The notes beneath the pieces are model-generated. The model ran no database searches. It worked only from the letters and a program-made list of their open reading frames with translations, and had not been told where the DNA came from. A program made the position numbers and the translations under genes. Shown here in pieces: positions 38,551-50,882 of a stretch of DNA of 64,000 nt (position 1 is the stretch's first letter; every line of letters starts with the position of its first letter). The stretch spans positions 3,705,501 to 3,769,500 of the forward strand of contig NZ_JNLE01000003.1 in assembly GCF_000702945.1 (NCBI RefSeq), written 5' to 3'. This DNA comes from Clostridium sp. KNHs205. Its GTDB lineage: Bacteria; Bacillota; Clostridia; Lachnospirales; Lachnospiraceae.

Positions 38551-39131
38551 TCAATTAATTGATCCATCATTTTTTTTCATAAAGTTAAGCATTTCCGCTG
38601 GAGTCCACCACGTCCAATCTGATGCATAATCAGGCTCATTTTGGAAGGAAATAGCATACAGACTTGATCCAGACCCACACTTCTTTGGTATGTTCTTGCA
38701 TCACCTGAAGAAGCACCATTCGCTATCGCAAGAGCCCTATTGTGGTAAGCAATGTACCAATTTCCCTTAAATGAGAATATGGACTGATGGTTATTGTTGC
38801 CTTCATTTTGAGGAGAATTCGGCAATACAGTCCCTTTGTATTGGAATTCTGTCATTGGATTGTCACTCATCATATAGTCTATCTTAGCAGCCCCTTGGGA
38901 AAAATCCGTAGAATAGGAAAAGTAATATTTCCCATTGTACTTATGCATGTAGGAAACCTCAAAGAAACGCGGAGCTACAATCTGCGACGCTGACCCGTTA
39001 ACACAGATCATATCACTACCCAGCTTGATTACCCTGTATTCCCCTCACCATTTCCTCCAAAATACATATAATACAGTTATCAAAGAGAGAATTAACGAAA
39101 TGCTTCTTTTGGAAACCTTCTTTTTTAACAT
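38551..39131 (-). pseudogene. hybrid wreck: signal peptide + GH43 fragment + GH30 fragment
   Basis: An AGGAGG site and ATG (39131) start a signal peptide (MLKKKVSKRSISLILSL). At about 39062 it runs, out of frame, into the middle of a GH43 enzyme (YFGGNGEG, VIKLGSDM, APRFFEVSYMHKYNG, WYIAYHNRA, YQRSV). Near 38670 this changes frame into GH30 xylanase sequence (YAISFQNEPDY with the acid Glu, WTWWTPAEMLNFM), ending at 38551. So at least two deletions joined two former dockerin-cluster enzymes. It is probably non-functional. Confidence 0.8.
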
Positions 39132-39168
39132 ACCCGTTTCCTCCTGGTTTTTTATTTTACATGCCAAC

Positions 39169-41535
39169 TCACCAGCCGAGGGCTTGAATCATTTTTTCAG
39201 CATATCGCTTGCCTAGGGTAACTGATGAATCATGACTAAAATGGAGACGGTATTGTGTATCGCCAGAGTCTACTACCAGACCACTTGCAGAGACTACCGA
39301 GCAATTCGTAATCAGGGAAGGCAGTTGGTTTACCAACGTATTGTGACCTGCACAAGGACCACTGTAAAGCAGTTCACCGGCGAGGAAAGGAACATTCCCC
39401 AGGTTCAGATCTTTTCTAAGATCTTCCACCAGTGTTTTTACTTTGCCGGGCCAACTCGGGTCGCCGCTGTTGGATTCACCCTGGTGGAAAATAATGCCTT
39501 CAATGACGCCTCCCTTTTGCTGTGCTAGTTTTGCACGGTTGATAATCCAATTATATTTGGTACCTCCCGACTTCATAAATGTCTCGATTTTTTCACCGCT
39601 GATGGCGCAGGGTATCAGTCCGATCGTATCACCCGCTGGGACTTTCTGTATCATGGTCTTGCCAAACCAGTCTCCAGGACCGATTGCATCAAGCCAGGAA
39701 GCATGAAGGGGTGGAGATGCCACATCCCACTGATCGGTTACCCGTCCGAGTGCAGCATTATTATCATACCCCAGTACCAGCACACGGGAATCTTCCACTT
39801 TATCAGAAGCTTGCGCTAAAGCATAACCTGCCATATTGGATTGACCTAATAACAGAAAACAGTGGAATTTAGCAGCACTTGGAGTTGGAGTTGCCGTCGG
39901 CGTAGGTGTGGGATTTTGTCCGGGGAAAGTATTTATAATACCCAGTAAATATTGTTTGAGCAGTGAAAAATCAAGTGCATCGACGCCGCCACTCGCATCT
40001 AAATCAGCCAGTGTTGGATTACTAAGGGTTTCCACTCCCAAAAGGTGTTTTTTCATCGACATTAAATCTGTTGAATCTATTGTCCCATCGGAGTTTAAAT
40101 CACCCAAGCTTCCCGGATTACTTCCTGTAGCAAATTTGAACCAGTTCAGGTTGAATAGGTATCCGCTCCCGCCTGTAAATTTCAGATAAACGTTATGTTT
40201 TCCGCTTGCCCCGTTGACACTGCTCATTACATCGGTCCAAGTCTGCCAATCGCTGGTTCCTGCAACCGGACAAGTTCCGATCAAAGTGCCGGTAATACTA
40301 TCCAGCCTGATCTCAATATTCCCACCGTTGGTGGCGCTGGCTACTCTTGCCTGAAACTTTGCCGCACCGCTGCCGAAATCGATATTGTTGTAAACTACAT
40401 AATCCCCATTCTCGATATACCCGACATTCTCTCCGCCTTCGGTACAGGTTTCAGTCTGGATTCCCGACTGATCATTATAGCTCTCCGCTTCGATCTGTGT
40501 ATAAGCTGATCTCGGATCAGGGGTTGGAGTGGGTGTCGTAGTTGGAGTAGGTGTACTGCCGGTGTAATTTCTGATGACACCTAGATCCCAGATAATCTTT
40601 TGATATTCCCCTGATGTGTTGGTAGTTCCCTGAATAAGGAAATCAACTTTGTTGATGTCATTAATCTCGAGTTTCTGGTTATATCCTGCTCGGATCAATT
40701 CACCGTGGGAAACGTTGGTGGTCCACTTGTCTGCATTGTAAGAAAGATTACCGCGCCATGCCCATTTCTCGGCAACCTGCGTCCATGGTCCCCCGGCGTT
40801 TGATGACGTCCATAATTCGTAGTACCGGCCGTCTTTCTGGTCTTCGACCAGCAGATAGTATTTACCGTCGGCAAGTGATTTATAGACCTCTGAACCTTCA
40901 AAAGTGTTGGATATAGCAACTGTAGGTGCACTAAAGCCCTTCGGAAAGTTCGCTAAGGATGTCTTGCGCACATACAGATTGCCCGAGCCGTTATCGGGTG
41001 TGTTGTACATATAGGCATAGGCATCGTCGCAGATAATGTAATAATCCCATCCCATGTTCCCGGATATGCCAAAGGATTTCGGTCCGGACCACGAATTGGG
41101 ATCCGCTATATTTGTCGTTGTGGAATAGGCTGCCCCATAAGTTCCATCCTGGTAGACGAGATACCATAATTTCTGAGGTTCAAAATAAAATACTTCCGGT
41201 GCGCAGAAATAGCTTTCGCCGATTTTACTCATATAGGTACGAGGCGCGTTTTTTAGTTCGGGAATCGTGCTGGCGGATGTATAAAGCATCTGCCAGCCTC
41301 CGCTTTGATTTGCACCGGTGTAAAACACATGGTATTTGCCTCCGTAGTAAACGATCGTCGGGTCTTTCGCCGCGTAATAATCATATGGAACCGCTTGTCT
41401 GTGATTAATCACTCGTGCGTCTACATACCATGTCGGATTGACGTTCGGCGCTGCATTCACTACAGAACCAAAGGATAATACTATTAAAACCAACCCGATA
41501 ATCACTATAAAACTCTTTTTTATCCATTGTTTCAT
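39169..41535 (-). CDS. secreted GH62-CBM6-dockerin-CE6 bifunctional enzyme
   Basis: Combines arabinose removal and deacetylation on arabinoxylan. The start at 41535 has AGGGAGG; signal peptide about 1-30. GH62 arabinofuranosidase about 32-325: AAKDPTIVYY, FCAPEVFYF and FEGSEVYK with acidic residues. CBM6 about 342-475. Internal dockerin about 478-540 ([36 protein letters not shown]). Pro/Thr linker. CE6 acetylxylan esterase about 555-788, with GQSNMAG (Ser), IFHQGESNS and HFSHDSS (His). The dockerin lies between two catalytic domains, as in XynZ, rather than at an end. The CBM6-dockerin part is nearly identical in DNA to that of the next gene upstream. Confidence 0.93.
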   Translation of the reverse strand: MKQWIKKSFIVIIGLVLIVLSFGSVVNAAPNVNPTWYVDARVINHRQAVPYDYYAAKDPTIVYYGGKYHVFYTGANQSGGWQMLYTSASTIPELKNAPRTYMSKIGESYFCAPEVFYFEPQKLWYLVYQDGTYGAAYSTTTNIADPNSWSGPKSFGISGNMGWDYYIICDDAYAYMYNTPDNGSGNLYVRKTSLANFPKGFSAPTVAISNTFEGSEVYKSLADGKYYLLVEDQKDGRYYELWTSSNAGGPWTQVAEKWAWRGNLSYNADKWTTNVSHGELIRAGYNQKLEINDINKVDFLIQGTTNTSGEYQKIIWDLGVIRNYTGSTPTPTTTPTPTPDPRSAYTQIEAESYNDQSGIQTETCTEGGENVGYIENGDYVVYNNIDFGSGAAKFQARVASATNGGNIEIRLDSITGTLIGTCPVAGTSDWQTWTDVMSSVNGASGKHNVYLKFTGGSGYLFNLNWFKFATGSNPGSLGDLNSDGTIDSTDLMSMKKHLLGVETLSNPTLADLDASGGVDALDFSLLKQYLLGIINTFPGQNPTPTPTATPTPSAAKFHCFLLLGQSNMAGYALAQASDKVEDSRVLVLGYDNNAALGRVTDQWDVASPPLHASWLDAIGPGDWFGKTMIQKVPAGDTIGLIPCAISGEKIETFMKSGGTKYNWIINRAKLAQQKGGVIEGIIFHQGESNSGDPSWPGKVKTLVEDLRKDLNLGNVPFLAGELLYSGPCAGHNTLVNQLPSLITNCSVVSASGLVVDSGDTQYRLHFSHDSSVTLGKRYAEKMIQALGW

Positions 41536-41606
41536 AATTATTACCTCCCTTTTTAAATAGGACACTCCGTAATCTCTGAGCCCAGGTTATGTCCATGAGA
41601 ATATAC

Positions 41607-41657
41607 CACTAGAGGTAAAGGGCATTCCATTATTAGAAGAGCACTTTGCCTCTAGTG
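41607..41657 (-). promoter_or_regulatory. intercistronic hairpin upstream of GH62 gene
   Basis: The arms 41607-41623 and 41641-41657 pair over 17 bp with two imperfect positions. No T-run follows on the minus strand, so it is more likely an mRNA processing or stabilising element than a terminator. Confidence 0.55.
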
Positions 41658-41701
41658 TCAGGATGAATAGCCACTATTGAGCCTAAAATCTAGGATACCT
41701 T

Positions 41702-44386
<2,685 letters not shown>

Positions 44387-44473
44387 TTACTTAACAGAAA
44401 ACCTACCTTTAGATTAATTCATCGTTACGTTATCATTTTAACCTCTATTCTTGCGCACGCTCTTTGCGCATAC

Positions 44474-44527
44474 CAAGTTTGTGGAGCGCAAGCACAAACT
44501 TGCGGTTGAAAAATTTATTTTTCAACC
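44474..44527 (-). promoter_or_regulatory. two adjacent hairpins in the xynZ leader
   Basis: CAAGTTTGTG (44474-44483) with CACAAACTTG (44493-44502), and GGTTGAAAAA (44504-44513) with TTTTTCAACC (44518-44527), both perfect 10-bp stems. Their place in a long leader suggests message stabilisation or processing. Confidence 0.5.
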
Positions 44528-44744
44528 TAACCTCCTTCATTTTTAGTAAGTACACTGCACTCGTATTGCTTCTCTTTAAGTTTTCACATCCCCCCTTTCA
44601 CTCCCTTATTGTGTATAATAAAATAAACTTATCCTTTAAACCGCCGATATCCCAAAGGGGGAGATACACGGCAGAATGATTAAAGTGCACGACTTTTAAC
44701 ACTTGCCGCTAAAGGCCGACCTGCATTCAAATCTAAGATAGTCC

Positions 44745-44783
44745 AAAAGATGCGATTAATACCGACAATTAACCGCATCTTTT
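44745..44783 (-). terminator. terminator between scaffoldin and xynZ genes
   Basis: AAAAGATGCG (44745-44754) pairs with CGCATCTTTT (44774-44783), extended inward with one mismatch; the minus-strand end is TTTT. It would cut most scaffoldin transcripts before the enzymes. Confidence 0.6.
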
Positions 44784-44905
44784 GCTACTTTTTGTAGATC
44801 AATCTAACTTATTTCAGAATGACCCACATACGCTTCCTAAGCTTCCTCCTCCGTTAGGTAAGTGCGATTTCTCAACTGGAAGAATCACTTATAGCGAATA
44901 TGATC

Positions 44906-45016
44906 TTTAAAGAGAATAAGGTAATTTTGTTCGGAAAAATCCTTAATTGACTCAAGAAGATACATTTTCATCAAGGTATAGTCTTGTTGTATCTACACTC
45001 GCATTTCCATATTCTG
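44906..45016 (-). pseudogene. dockerin remnant downstream of the scaffoldin
   Basis: Read on the minus strand with one frameshift it gives GNASVDTT and then DYTLMKMYLLESIKDFS, close to the dockerin of the GH43 enzyme at 36274-38523. The neighbouring 44636-44690 DNA also resembles the spacer at 36225-36270. A dockerin gene has been lost here. Confidence 0.75.
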
Positions 45017-45079
45017 TTTCGGATAACACTTACTGCCATGGTTCTTCTGTCCATCAACAGGGATATCACCCAATATTGA

Positions 45080-46189
45080 TTAGTTGATTTTTACGCTTCC
45101 ATCAGTAAACTTAATATCTGTGATCTTCTTCATGCTGCCATCACCGAAAGCACCACCTGTCTTCACTGTCAAAGATGACGTCGAACCAGAAGCACCTTTT
45201 AATTTAAATGTGATCGCAGCAAAGGTTCCATCCTTGGCGATCAGCTCGCTGCCGATGGTGTTATCAAGGAAGAGGAAGCTGATGGTTCCGTTATTGATAT
45301 AGCTGTCGAAATTAGCCCCTGCGTTTGTTATAATATCCCCTGCAGTTACCGATGCTGCCTCCAGCAAATTCGCATCATAATTCACATAAAAGTTGCAGGT
45401 TCCTACATTGTTCACCTTCGCCACATTTGCAAAGCTGATAGGTACCGTTACTGTATCTCCTGCATTACCGGTGATTGTACCTATAGTTACTTCCAATTTA
45501 TTTGACGGTGTTGGTGTTACTGTAGGTGTTGCTGTAGGTGTTACTGTAGGTGTTGCTGTGGGTGTTACTGTAGGTGTTGCTGTAGGTGTTACTGTTGGTG
45601 TTGTTGTTGGCGTGGGCATCTGACCTCCGGGTTCATTACCCCATACCAGAGTCCCATTCATGTAAGCAGTAACTTTTTCCCAATCTACATAATTTGAAGC
45701 AGAAGAGTTAAAAGAATAGTCATTTGACTGGTCGTAATTACTCCAATCAGACCTTGTTATTCTGGTTTGAACCTCTAAGGAGGATCCCGCAACAAGGTTT
45801 CCTGTACTGCTGCTGAAACCTACTTCAAGATAAAAGTCTGTATCTTGCGCAGTTGTACTCATTGTTACAAACTTACCCGTTACATTCTTTGTAACATCTA
45901 TATAGTTCGCACCGCTCATCATTCCAGAGCTGTCGCACCAGAAATTTTGCTGCTTCTCGCTATCTACGGTATAGTAATACCTTAATGTAAAATTTGCGAG
46001 ATTTATCGGGGAACTACCAGTATTAACTACTTTAAACTTTGGAGCGATTGTGTTAGATGCTGCCGATGTAGTACCATTAACAAGCTGAACTTTGATACCT
46101 GCATCCGCTGCAAAAGGAATTGACTGTGGAATACATAACATAATTAACATAATCATCGTTATTAAAAAGGCAATTGACTTTTTACGCAT
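45080..46189 (-). CDS. mini-scaffoldin: CBM3 plus one type I cohesin
   Basis: Secreted adaptor that should bind cellulose and one dockerin enzyme. Signal peptide about 1-28. CBM3 about 30-188 ([48 protein letters not shown]). Pro/Thr linker made of TPTVTPTA repeats. Cohesin about 232-369 ([43 protein letters not shown]), ending right at the last strand. It has no further cohesins, no dockerin, no SLH or sortase signal, so only CBM3 can anchor it. Known scaffoldins usually carry several cohesins. An AGGAGG site precedes the ATG. It leads the minus-strand enzyme island, so its cohesin most likely binds these dockerins. Confidence 0.93.
   Translation of the reverse strand: MRKKSIAFLITMIMLIMLCIPQSIPFAADAGIKVQLVNGTTSAASNTIAPKFKVVNTGSSPINLANFTLRYYYTVDSEKQQNFWCDSSGMMSGANYIDVTKNVTGKFVTMSTTAQDTDFYLEVGFSSSTGNLVAGSSLEVQTRITRSDWSNYDQSNDYSFNSSASNYVDWEKVTAYMNGTLVWGNEPGGQMPTPTTTPTVTPTATPTVTPTATPTVTPTATPTVTPTPSNKLEVTIGTITGNAGDTVTVPISFANVAKVNNVGTCNFYVNYDANLLEAASVTAGDIITNAGANFDSYINNGTISFLFLDNTIGSELIAKDGTFAAITFKLKGASGSTSSLTVKTGGAFGDGSMKKITDIKFTDGSVKIN
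45513..45608 (-). repeat. four 24-bp tandem repeats in the scaffoldin linker
   Basis: Units at 45513, 45537, 45561 and 45585 are nearly identical and encode [12 protein letters not shown] linker. Repeat number could vary between strains and alter linker length. Confidence 0.9.
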
Positions 46190-46956
46190 GATGGTAACCT
46201 CCTATTTTTATTGTTTTAATGTATGGAAAACTCCTTTACTTTGCATTCTTAAAATATAAATATATCTTGTCCAAATTTGTGCACCAATCCGGATAAGTTA
46301 ATATTTTATTTAGCAGTTAATATCGGAGCCTACATTACCTCTCTCATAAATCAAGTTGGCGTTCAACAAAGCTGAACATTAATTTTGCTTGTTTTATCGT
46401 AAGTCTGTTGAGTTCGACACGTGAATATAGTTACTTTTCCAATTTCGCATTCGAATTGCTACAGCCATTTATATCACGGGGCTTATGCAACTTAGATATT
46501 TATGATACATATGTAAAAGCAAAGCAATTTAACCTGCTTCGAAAAACCTCTTACCCCTCTTCAAACTTTTTTTATTTCGAAACCATTTAACTGCCCAACA
46601 TAAATTCTCTCTATGGCGCATGGGTTACAATTTAAGACGATTACAAAAAAAGACCACGCATATCAGCTTCCTTTATTTATATAATAAACTGAGCATAATC
46701 TTATTACTATATACATATTTTTACTTTGTTTTCATTTATTTACTTGTTATATTTCCAGTGTAAAAAAATTAGCTCACACTCATCCTTTTTATCTCCGAAG
46801 CAAAATCCACAGATAGCTCAATCTCAAACTCCTTTTCGTTTCCTACATTTTTTATTTTTTATAATTGAATACAATCTCTAGAAAAGGGAGGGGGAACGAC
46901 TGTCAGACCGGATACTTACTGTCTAACTTCTCATCTTCCCTCCTGTTTTTTAACAG
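46190..46956. other. upstream region of the scaffoldin, no gene seen
   Basis: About 770 nt of AT-rich DNA. Short frames such as 46408-46590 have no ribosome site and odd composition. The scaffoldin promoter must lie here, but I could not fix it; GTTCA...TGAAC at 46363-46379 is a small dyad. Confidence 0.4.
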
Positions 46957-47000
46957 AAAAAGAGCCGGGAATAACTACATAAATTGTCATTCCCGGCTCT
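46957..47000 (-). terminator. terminator of the amidase gene
   Basis: AGAGCCGGGAAT (46961-46972) and ATTCCCGGCTCT (46989-47000), a perfect 12-bp stem, with TTTT on the minus strand. It lies 190 nt after the amidase stop; the interval shows no secure gene. Confidence 0.85.
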
Positions 47001-47188
47001 CTCATAGCCGAATATTAGGGTGCAGGCTCTGTGAAGGATCATTTTCGCTCTGCTGATGCTGCCGCTCATAACAGTCCGGCTGCCAAGTGCCTTTGACAGT
47101 ACCTGCTTGCACTTCTTATTTGGAATAGGGATTGTTATTTCACCTACAGTTATGACAATTTCCTTATTCCTTATAAGCGTCTGGTTCC

Positions 47189-48562
47189 TTAATACCCAAT
47201 AAATTTAGGTTTCACTCTTCTGCCTGCTATTTGCTCTATTGCATAAGCAATATTTAATAATTCTTCATCTGTTTGAGCGATGATATTTATTCCAAAGGGC
47301 ATTCCATCATTATATAACCCACAGGGTACGGTAATCGCCGGTAAACCTGTATATTGTACAATGGGGTGATTATTGAAGGCAATACATACATTAATATCCT
47401 TTAGCTGGTCTTTTACATATAGCTTAGTGTTCTCTAGATCTTTTAATGTATCCAGGTATACTGCTTCAGTCATTTCTCCGGAGGTATTATTCTGGGCATC
47501 TTCCAATAGTATCTGACCATATCTTAAGGTTTCTTCTTTATGAGTGTTGTTATAATCGATTAATTCCATTAAATTACTTATTCTATTTTCTTGTGGTAAT
47601 TCTGCGAAATATTCATTCATGGCGTGCTTAAACTCATATTTTTTAATGATATCAATCTCTTTATTCGGAAAAGTTCTGAGATACATTTGTTTTAGGATCG
47701 CACCAGCTTCCTTTAGTTTATATAGAATACCGTTTGCCTTTTTTTCTTCTTCCTGCGTCATATTATCTATAGCAGCTTGATCAAAACCTATTACAGTCCC
47801 TTTAAGATTTGCCTTTTCTGCAAAGTATATTTTATCAGCTGATATTTCATTAAAAATAATAATTGCATCTTTAACGGTTCTTGTCATGGGCCCAACCATA
47901 TCAAGGGTAAAGCTTGTAGGTATAATCCCCTTTATGCTTAAGGCCCCTTTACTTGGACGATACCCAACAATACCATTCTTTATACCGGGTGAAATGATGG
48001 AGCCTGAAGTATCTGTGCCAAAGGCCGCCATGCATAGATTAGCTGCTACTGCAACTCCCGAACCAGTACTAGAGCCTGCGGGGCTTTCCCCTAAAACATA
48101 TGGTGATTTTACAATTCCTCCTCTGGAGCTATATCCGTTAGGCATTCCTTTCGTCATATTATTAGCTAATTCCGTCATATTTGTTTTGCCAAGAATAACA
48201 GCACCTTTATTTCTCAATATTTTAACAATCTCAGCGTCCACTCCTGCTCTTGAATCTCCCAGTGCCAGTGATCCTGCGGATGTGTGCAACCGATCTGCTG
48301 TATTGATATTGTCTTTTAGTAAAATAGGTACCCCGTATAACAAACCAGAATCAACCAGATTTTTTTCATCCAGCTCCTCTGCTAAACTCATAGCATCAGA
48401 ATTTATCTCAAGGATAGAATTTAATCCATTAATTCCTTTATCGTAAGCTTCAATTTGCTCCAAATAATGTGAAACAATCTCTTTTATAGAGAAGGTTTTA
48501 TCTTTTATAAGCTTATTTAATTCGGTTATTGTTACTTCGTCTAAATTTATTTTAGTAACCAT
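47189..48562 (-). CDS. amidase signature family hydrolase
   Basis: Hydrolyses an amide. About 457 residues with the Ser-cisSer-Lys triad: Lys in PILLKDN, cis-Ser in GESPAGSSTGSG, nucleophile in GTDTSGSI. The ending AIEQIAGRRVKP is typical of GatA-like single enzymes; there are no gatB or gatC neighbours, so it is not the tRNA amidotransferase. The start at 48562 has GGAG 7 nt before it; the ATG at 48577 overlaps that site. Substrate unknown. Confidence 0.9.
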   Translation of the reverse strand: MVTKINLDEVTITELNKLIKDKTFSIKEIVSHYLEQIEAYDKGINGLNSILEINSDAMSLAEELDEKNLVDSGLLYGVPILLKDNINTADRLHTSAGSLALGDSRAGVDAEIVKILRNKGAVILGKTNMTELANNMTKGMPNGYSSRGGIVKSPYVLGESPAGSSTGSGVAVAANLCMAAFGTDTSGSIISPGIKNGIVGYRPSKGALSIKGIIPTSFTLDMVGPMTRTVKDAIIIFNEISADKIYFAEKANLKGTVIGFDQAAIDNMTQEEEKKANGILYKLKEAGAILKQMYLRTFPNKEIDIIKKYEFKHAMNEYFAELPQENRISNLMELIDYNNTHKEETLRYGQILLEDAQNNTSGEMTEAVYLDTLKDLENTKLYVKDQLKDINVCIAFNNHPIVQYTGLPAITVPCGLYNDGMPFGINIIAQTDEELLNIAYAIEQIAGRRVKPKFIGY

Positions 48563-48660
48563 ATTAATCTCCTGCATCTAATGGACGTTCTCTAAATTAA
48601 TAATCGTTTTTCATTTTCAATTATCTTCCTATCGGTTTATATTTATTCATCGATAACCCA

Positions 48661-48692
48661 AAAAAAAGACGTGAAAGTGCCTCTCACGTCAA
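48661..48692. terminator. bidirectional terminator
   Basis: GACGTGA pairs with TCACGTC around a short loop, with a T-run on the minus strand and ATATTTTTT on the plus strand. It ends the 39-codon ORF on the minus strand. Confidence 0.8.
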
Positions 48693-48712
48693 AATATTTT
48701 TTGATTATCAAT

Positions 48713-48832
48713 CTATAAATTTACTTCCTCATAACGACCATCTGGTGCGTGATTGGAATTAAATTTAATTATTTCGTACCGTACGTAATTTGCATCTTCA
48801 CCTCCACTTGGAAGTATATTTATATTATTCAT
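48713..48832 (-). CDS. 39-residue peptide of unknown function
   Basis: An ATG (48832) with a near-perfect CAGGAGG site opens 39 codons that close at a TAG 21 nt before a strong terminator. The peptide is polar, with GGEDANYVRYEIIKFN and a charged end RYEEVNL; it has no signal, no Cys and no double-Gly leader. I do not recognise it. It lies between a broken permease gene and an amidase. The site and terminator argue that it is expressed; it might be a small regulator or a peptide precursor, without evidence for either. Confidence 0.55.
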   Translation of the reverse strand: MNNINILPSGGEDANYVRYEIIKFNSNHAPDGRYEEVNL

Positions 48833-48908
48833 TTATGTCCTCCTGTATTTGGAATTACATTATAGCTATTCGTCATAGATCTCCTACACAGTATATAAAG
48901 AGTACCTG

Positions 48909-50134
48909 TTATACGAGATGCATTAGTGATCTTTGATAGTGAGTCTTCAATACTGCATAATAGAGTAATATACCCCCCCAATACAATACAGCGACCGTGA
49001 AAGAATTATGGAGAACAGATGAAACCGGAATCTCCCATTCCAGAGTGTTTCCAATGTTAAGTGAAAGACAAAAACCTATAGCTATAAGACTACCTAATAG
49101 GATAGGTGCTACCATAATCATTCTAAGTTTTCCATACAGATAGTTCCTTACCTGTTTAGATGTTATGCCTACAGTTGATAAAATAAATATTTTCTTTTTG
49201 TCAGCTTCCCAGTCAGACAAAACCTTAAAATAAACCAGAACACATATGGCTGCAACAAAAAGTATGCTGATAAAGGACATAATAAATAAAGCAAATCCTC
49301 CTACTTGTTTATTATGTTCATATTGCTGGTACTTAGAAATCACCTCAAATCCATAAAACTTCTGATTTATACTTTGTACTTCCTGTGGCTGGATATTATT
49401 CCAGTAACCATAAGACAATGCGAATGCTTCGCTCAATTTTTCTACAGCTTCACCGCTTTTCGTCCAATCGCCATATTTATACAAATGAATCTTACCTTTA
49501 TTGATACCCTCCATATTCCCATAAAACTTGGAATAATCTTCCTCATTCACAAGAATTAATACAGGCTGTCCAAAAGCATATCTATAAAAAATCTTATTAT
49601 GTTCAGTATTTGATTTCTTAAATGAATAGGATTGTTGATTATCTTTTAACTGAATATTATCACCAAAAATCTCTTTTCCATTGTTCTTTACACTATCATA
49701 AGTGACTATCATTGCAGTGCCGGATTCTACAGAATAGTTACTGTTAAATATTTGATTGTACTCTTTTACGGAGGCTAGAGGAACCCATGGGTTGGGTCTT
49801 TGACTTTCTGTAACAATGTCCGAAGCTTCCAGATATACAATATTCAAGGTATCATTTTTATCAGCTCTGTATCCGATTCTGCAAGTATTGCATTATAATC
49901 TATACCTTTAAGATAATTCATAGAATCTGATTCTTTAAACATTACATCATAAGACTGTTCTTTATCCACCATCAAGTAGCTTTGACTGTATAAAGTGTAT
50001 GACATGGAAGTAAACAGCACTGTACCGAGACTTAATATGCATGATATAAATATAACTGTCCTATTTTCTTCATTCTTCCATTTAGTTGATTTAACCTTGG
50101 TAGAATTTACTAATAAATCTAATATCCAAGCTTT
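48909..50134 (-). pseudogene. BceB-like FtsX-type ABC permease, truncated and frameshifted
   Basis: Minus-strand FtsX-type permease of the peptide-antibiotic export type. 48909-49847 encodes an extracellular region and three C-terminal helices (IMSFISILFVAAICVLV and two more). Upstream, one frame away, 49850-50134 reads the preceding part (TVIFISCILSLGTVLF helix, KEQSYDVMFKES). The frames meet at an A-run (49860 area) where one A seems lost. The N-terminal third is missing; the LUD gene takes its place. No partner ATPase is adjacent. Confidence 0.8.
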
Positions 50135-50724
50135 TCATGAATTAATATAACTTCATATTCACTCCCTGTAGGTTTCTCCCATAGTACAGAAAAATTTCTG
50201 CATATTCTTTGCGGGCTTTTACAATCATAACATTTATCACCTTTTATTGCACATGGTGTTTTTACGCCTAAACGTTTGGCATTAAGGGGTGCGGCGATAT
50301 TTCTTGCTCTATCTAAGGCCTCTTCATAACTTGAAGCTATTTTATTTTCACCAATAATTAAATAAACTTTATCATGTCCAAAACTGATTGCTGATACACG
50401 ATTTCCAGTATTATCTATATTGATGATTTCTCCTGTTTCGGCAATTCCATTTACCGAGGAAATATAAAAATCTGACAGATTTGCTCTCTTTCTTACTTCC
50501 ATGGCACTCATGTTTTCAGGTAATCGCATATGCCAATACACATCATTATGAGACACCAGTGCATCATACAGTTTCATTTCTTCTACAGTAACTGAACCTC
50601 CAATTCCAATAGTTCTATCACTCAGTTGATTAGCTAAATACTTAGTTGCTTCTTCAGCATTATTAAATTCACTTACGGTATACCCTAAGCACTTTAGACT
50701 ATTTTTGAGTTTTGTAAATTCCAT
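50119..50724 (-). CDS. LUD domain protein (LutC/YkgG-like)
   Basis: A 201-residue stand-alone LUD protein. GIGGSVTVEEM is the conserved loop, followed by SSVNGIAETGEI and GENKI; four cysteines near the end (CAIKGDKCYDCKSPQRIC) suggest a metal or cluster site. LutC-type proteins take part in lactate oxidation, but lutA and lutB are absent, and this shorter clostridial form is of unknown function. AAGGAG precedes the ATG. Confidence 0.85.
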   Translation of the reverse strand: MEFTKLKNSLKCLGYTVSEFNNAEEATKYLANQLSDRTIGIGGSVTVEEMKLYDALVSHNDVYWHMRLPENMSAMEVRKRANLSDFYISSVNGIAETGEIINIDNTGNRVSAISFGHDKVYLIIGENKIASSYEEALDRARNIAAPLNAKRLGVKTPCAIKGDKCYDCKSPQRICRNFSVLWEKPTGSEYEVILIHEKLGY

Positions 50725-50882
50725 TATTGTGACGCTCCTTTTTGTACTAGTTTTCTTCTTTTTAAATGCAATATGATTGGCAGCATAATCCTAAATTACT
50801 TCTTTGTTTTCACAGTAATTTCTTGAAATCATTATTCTAGATGGAATTACCACCTGAATAAAAAAATAATTATTTACATTAA

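Noticed and set aside
45508..45620. CRISPR-like array
   Set aside because: The 24-bp units have no unique spacers and are in-frame codons for a linker.
45393..45623. Plus-strand ORF with Val/Gly repeats
   Set aside because: It is the antisense reading of the Pro/Thr linker repeats of the scaffoldin; no ribosome site.
46990..47180. Short minus-strand frame after the amidase (TVGEITIPIPNKKCKQVL)
   Set aside because: It has no start codon or ribosome site and runs through the terminator; no family is recognisable.
47886..48446. 186-codon plus-strand ORF inside the amidase gene
   Set aside because: It is opposite a full set of amidase motifs and has no ribosome site or family likeness.
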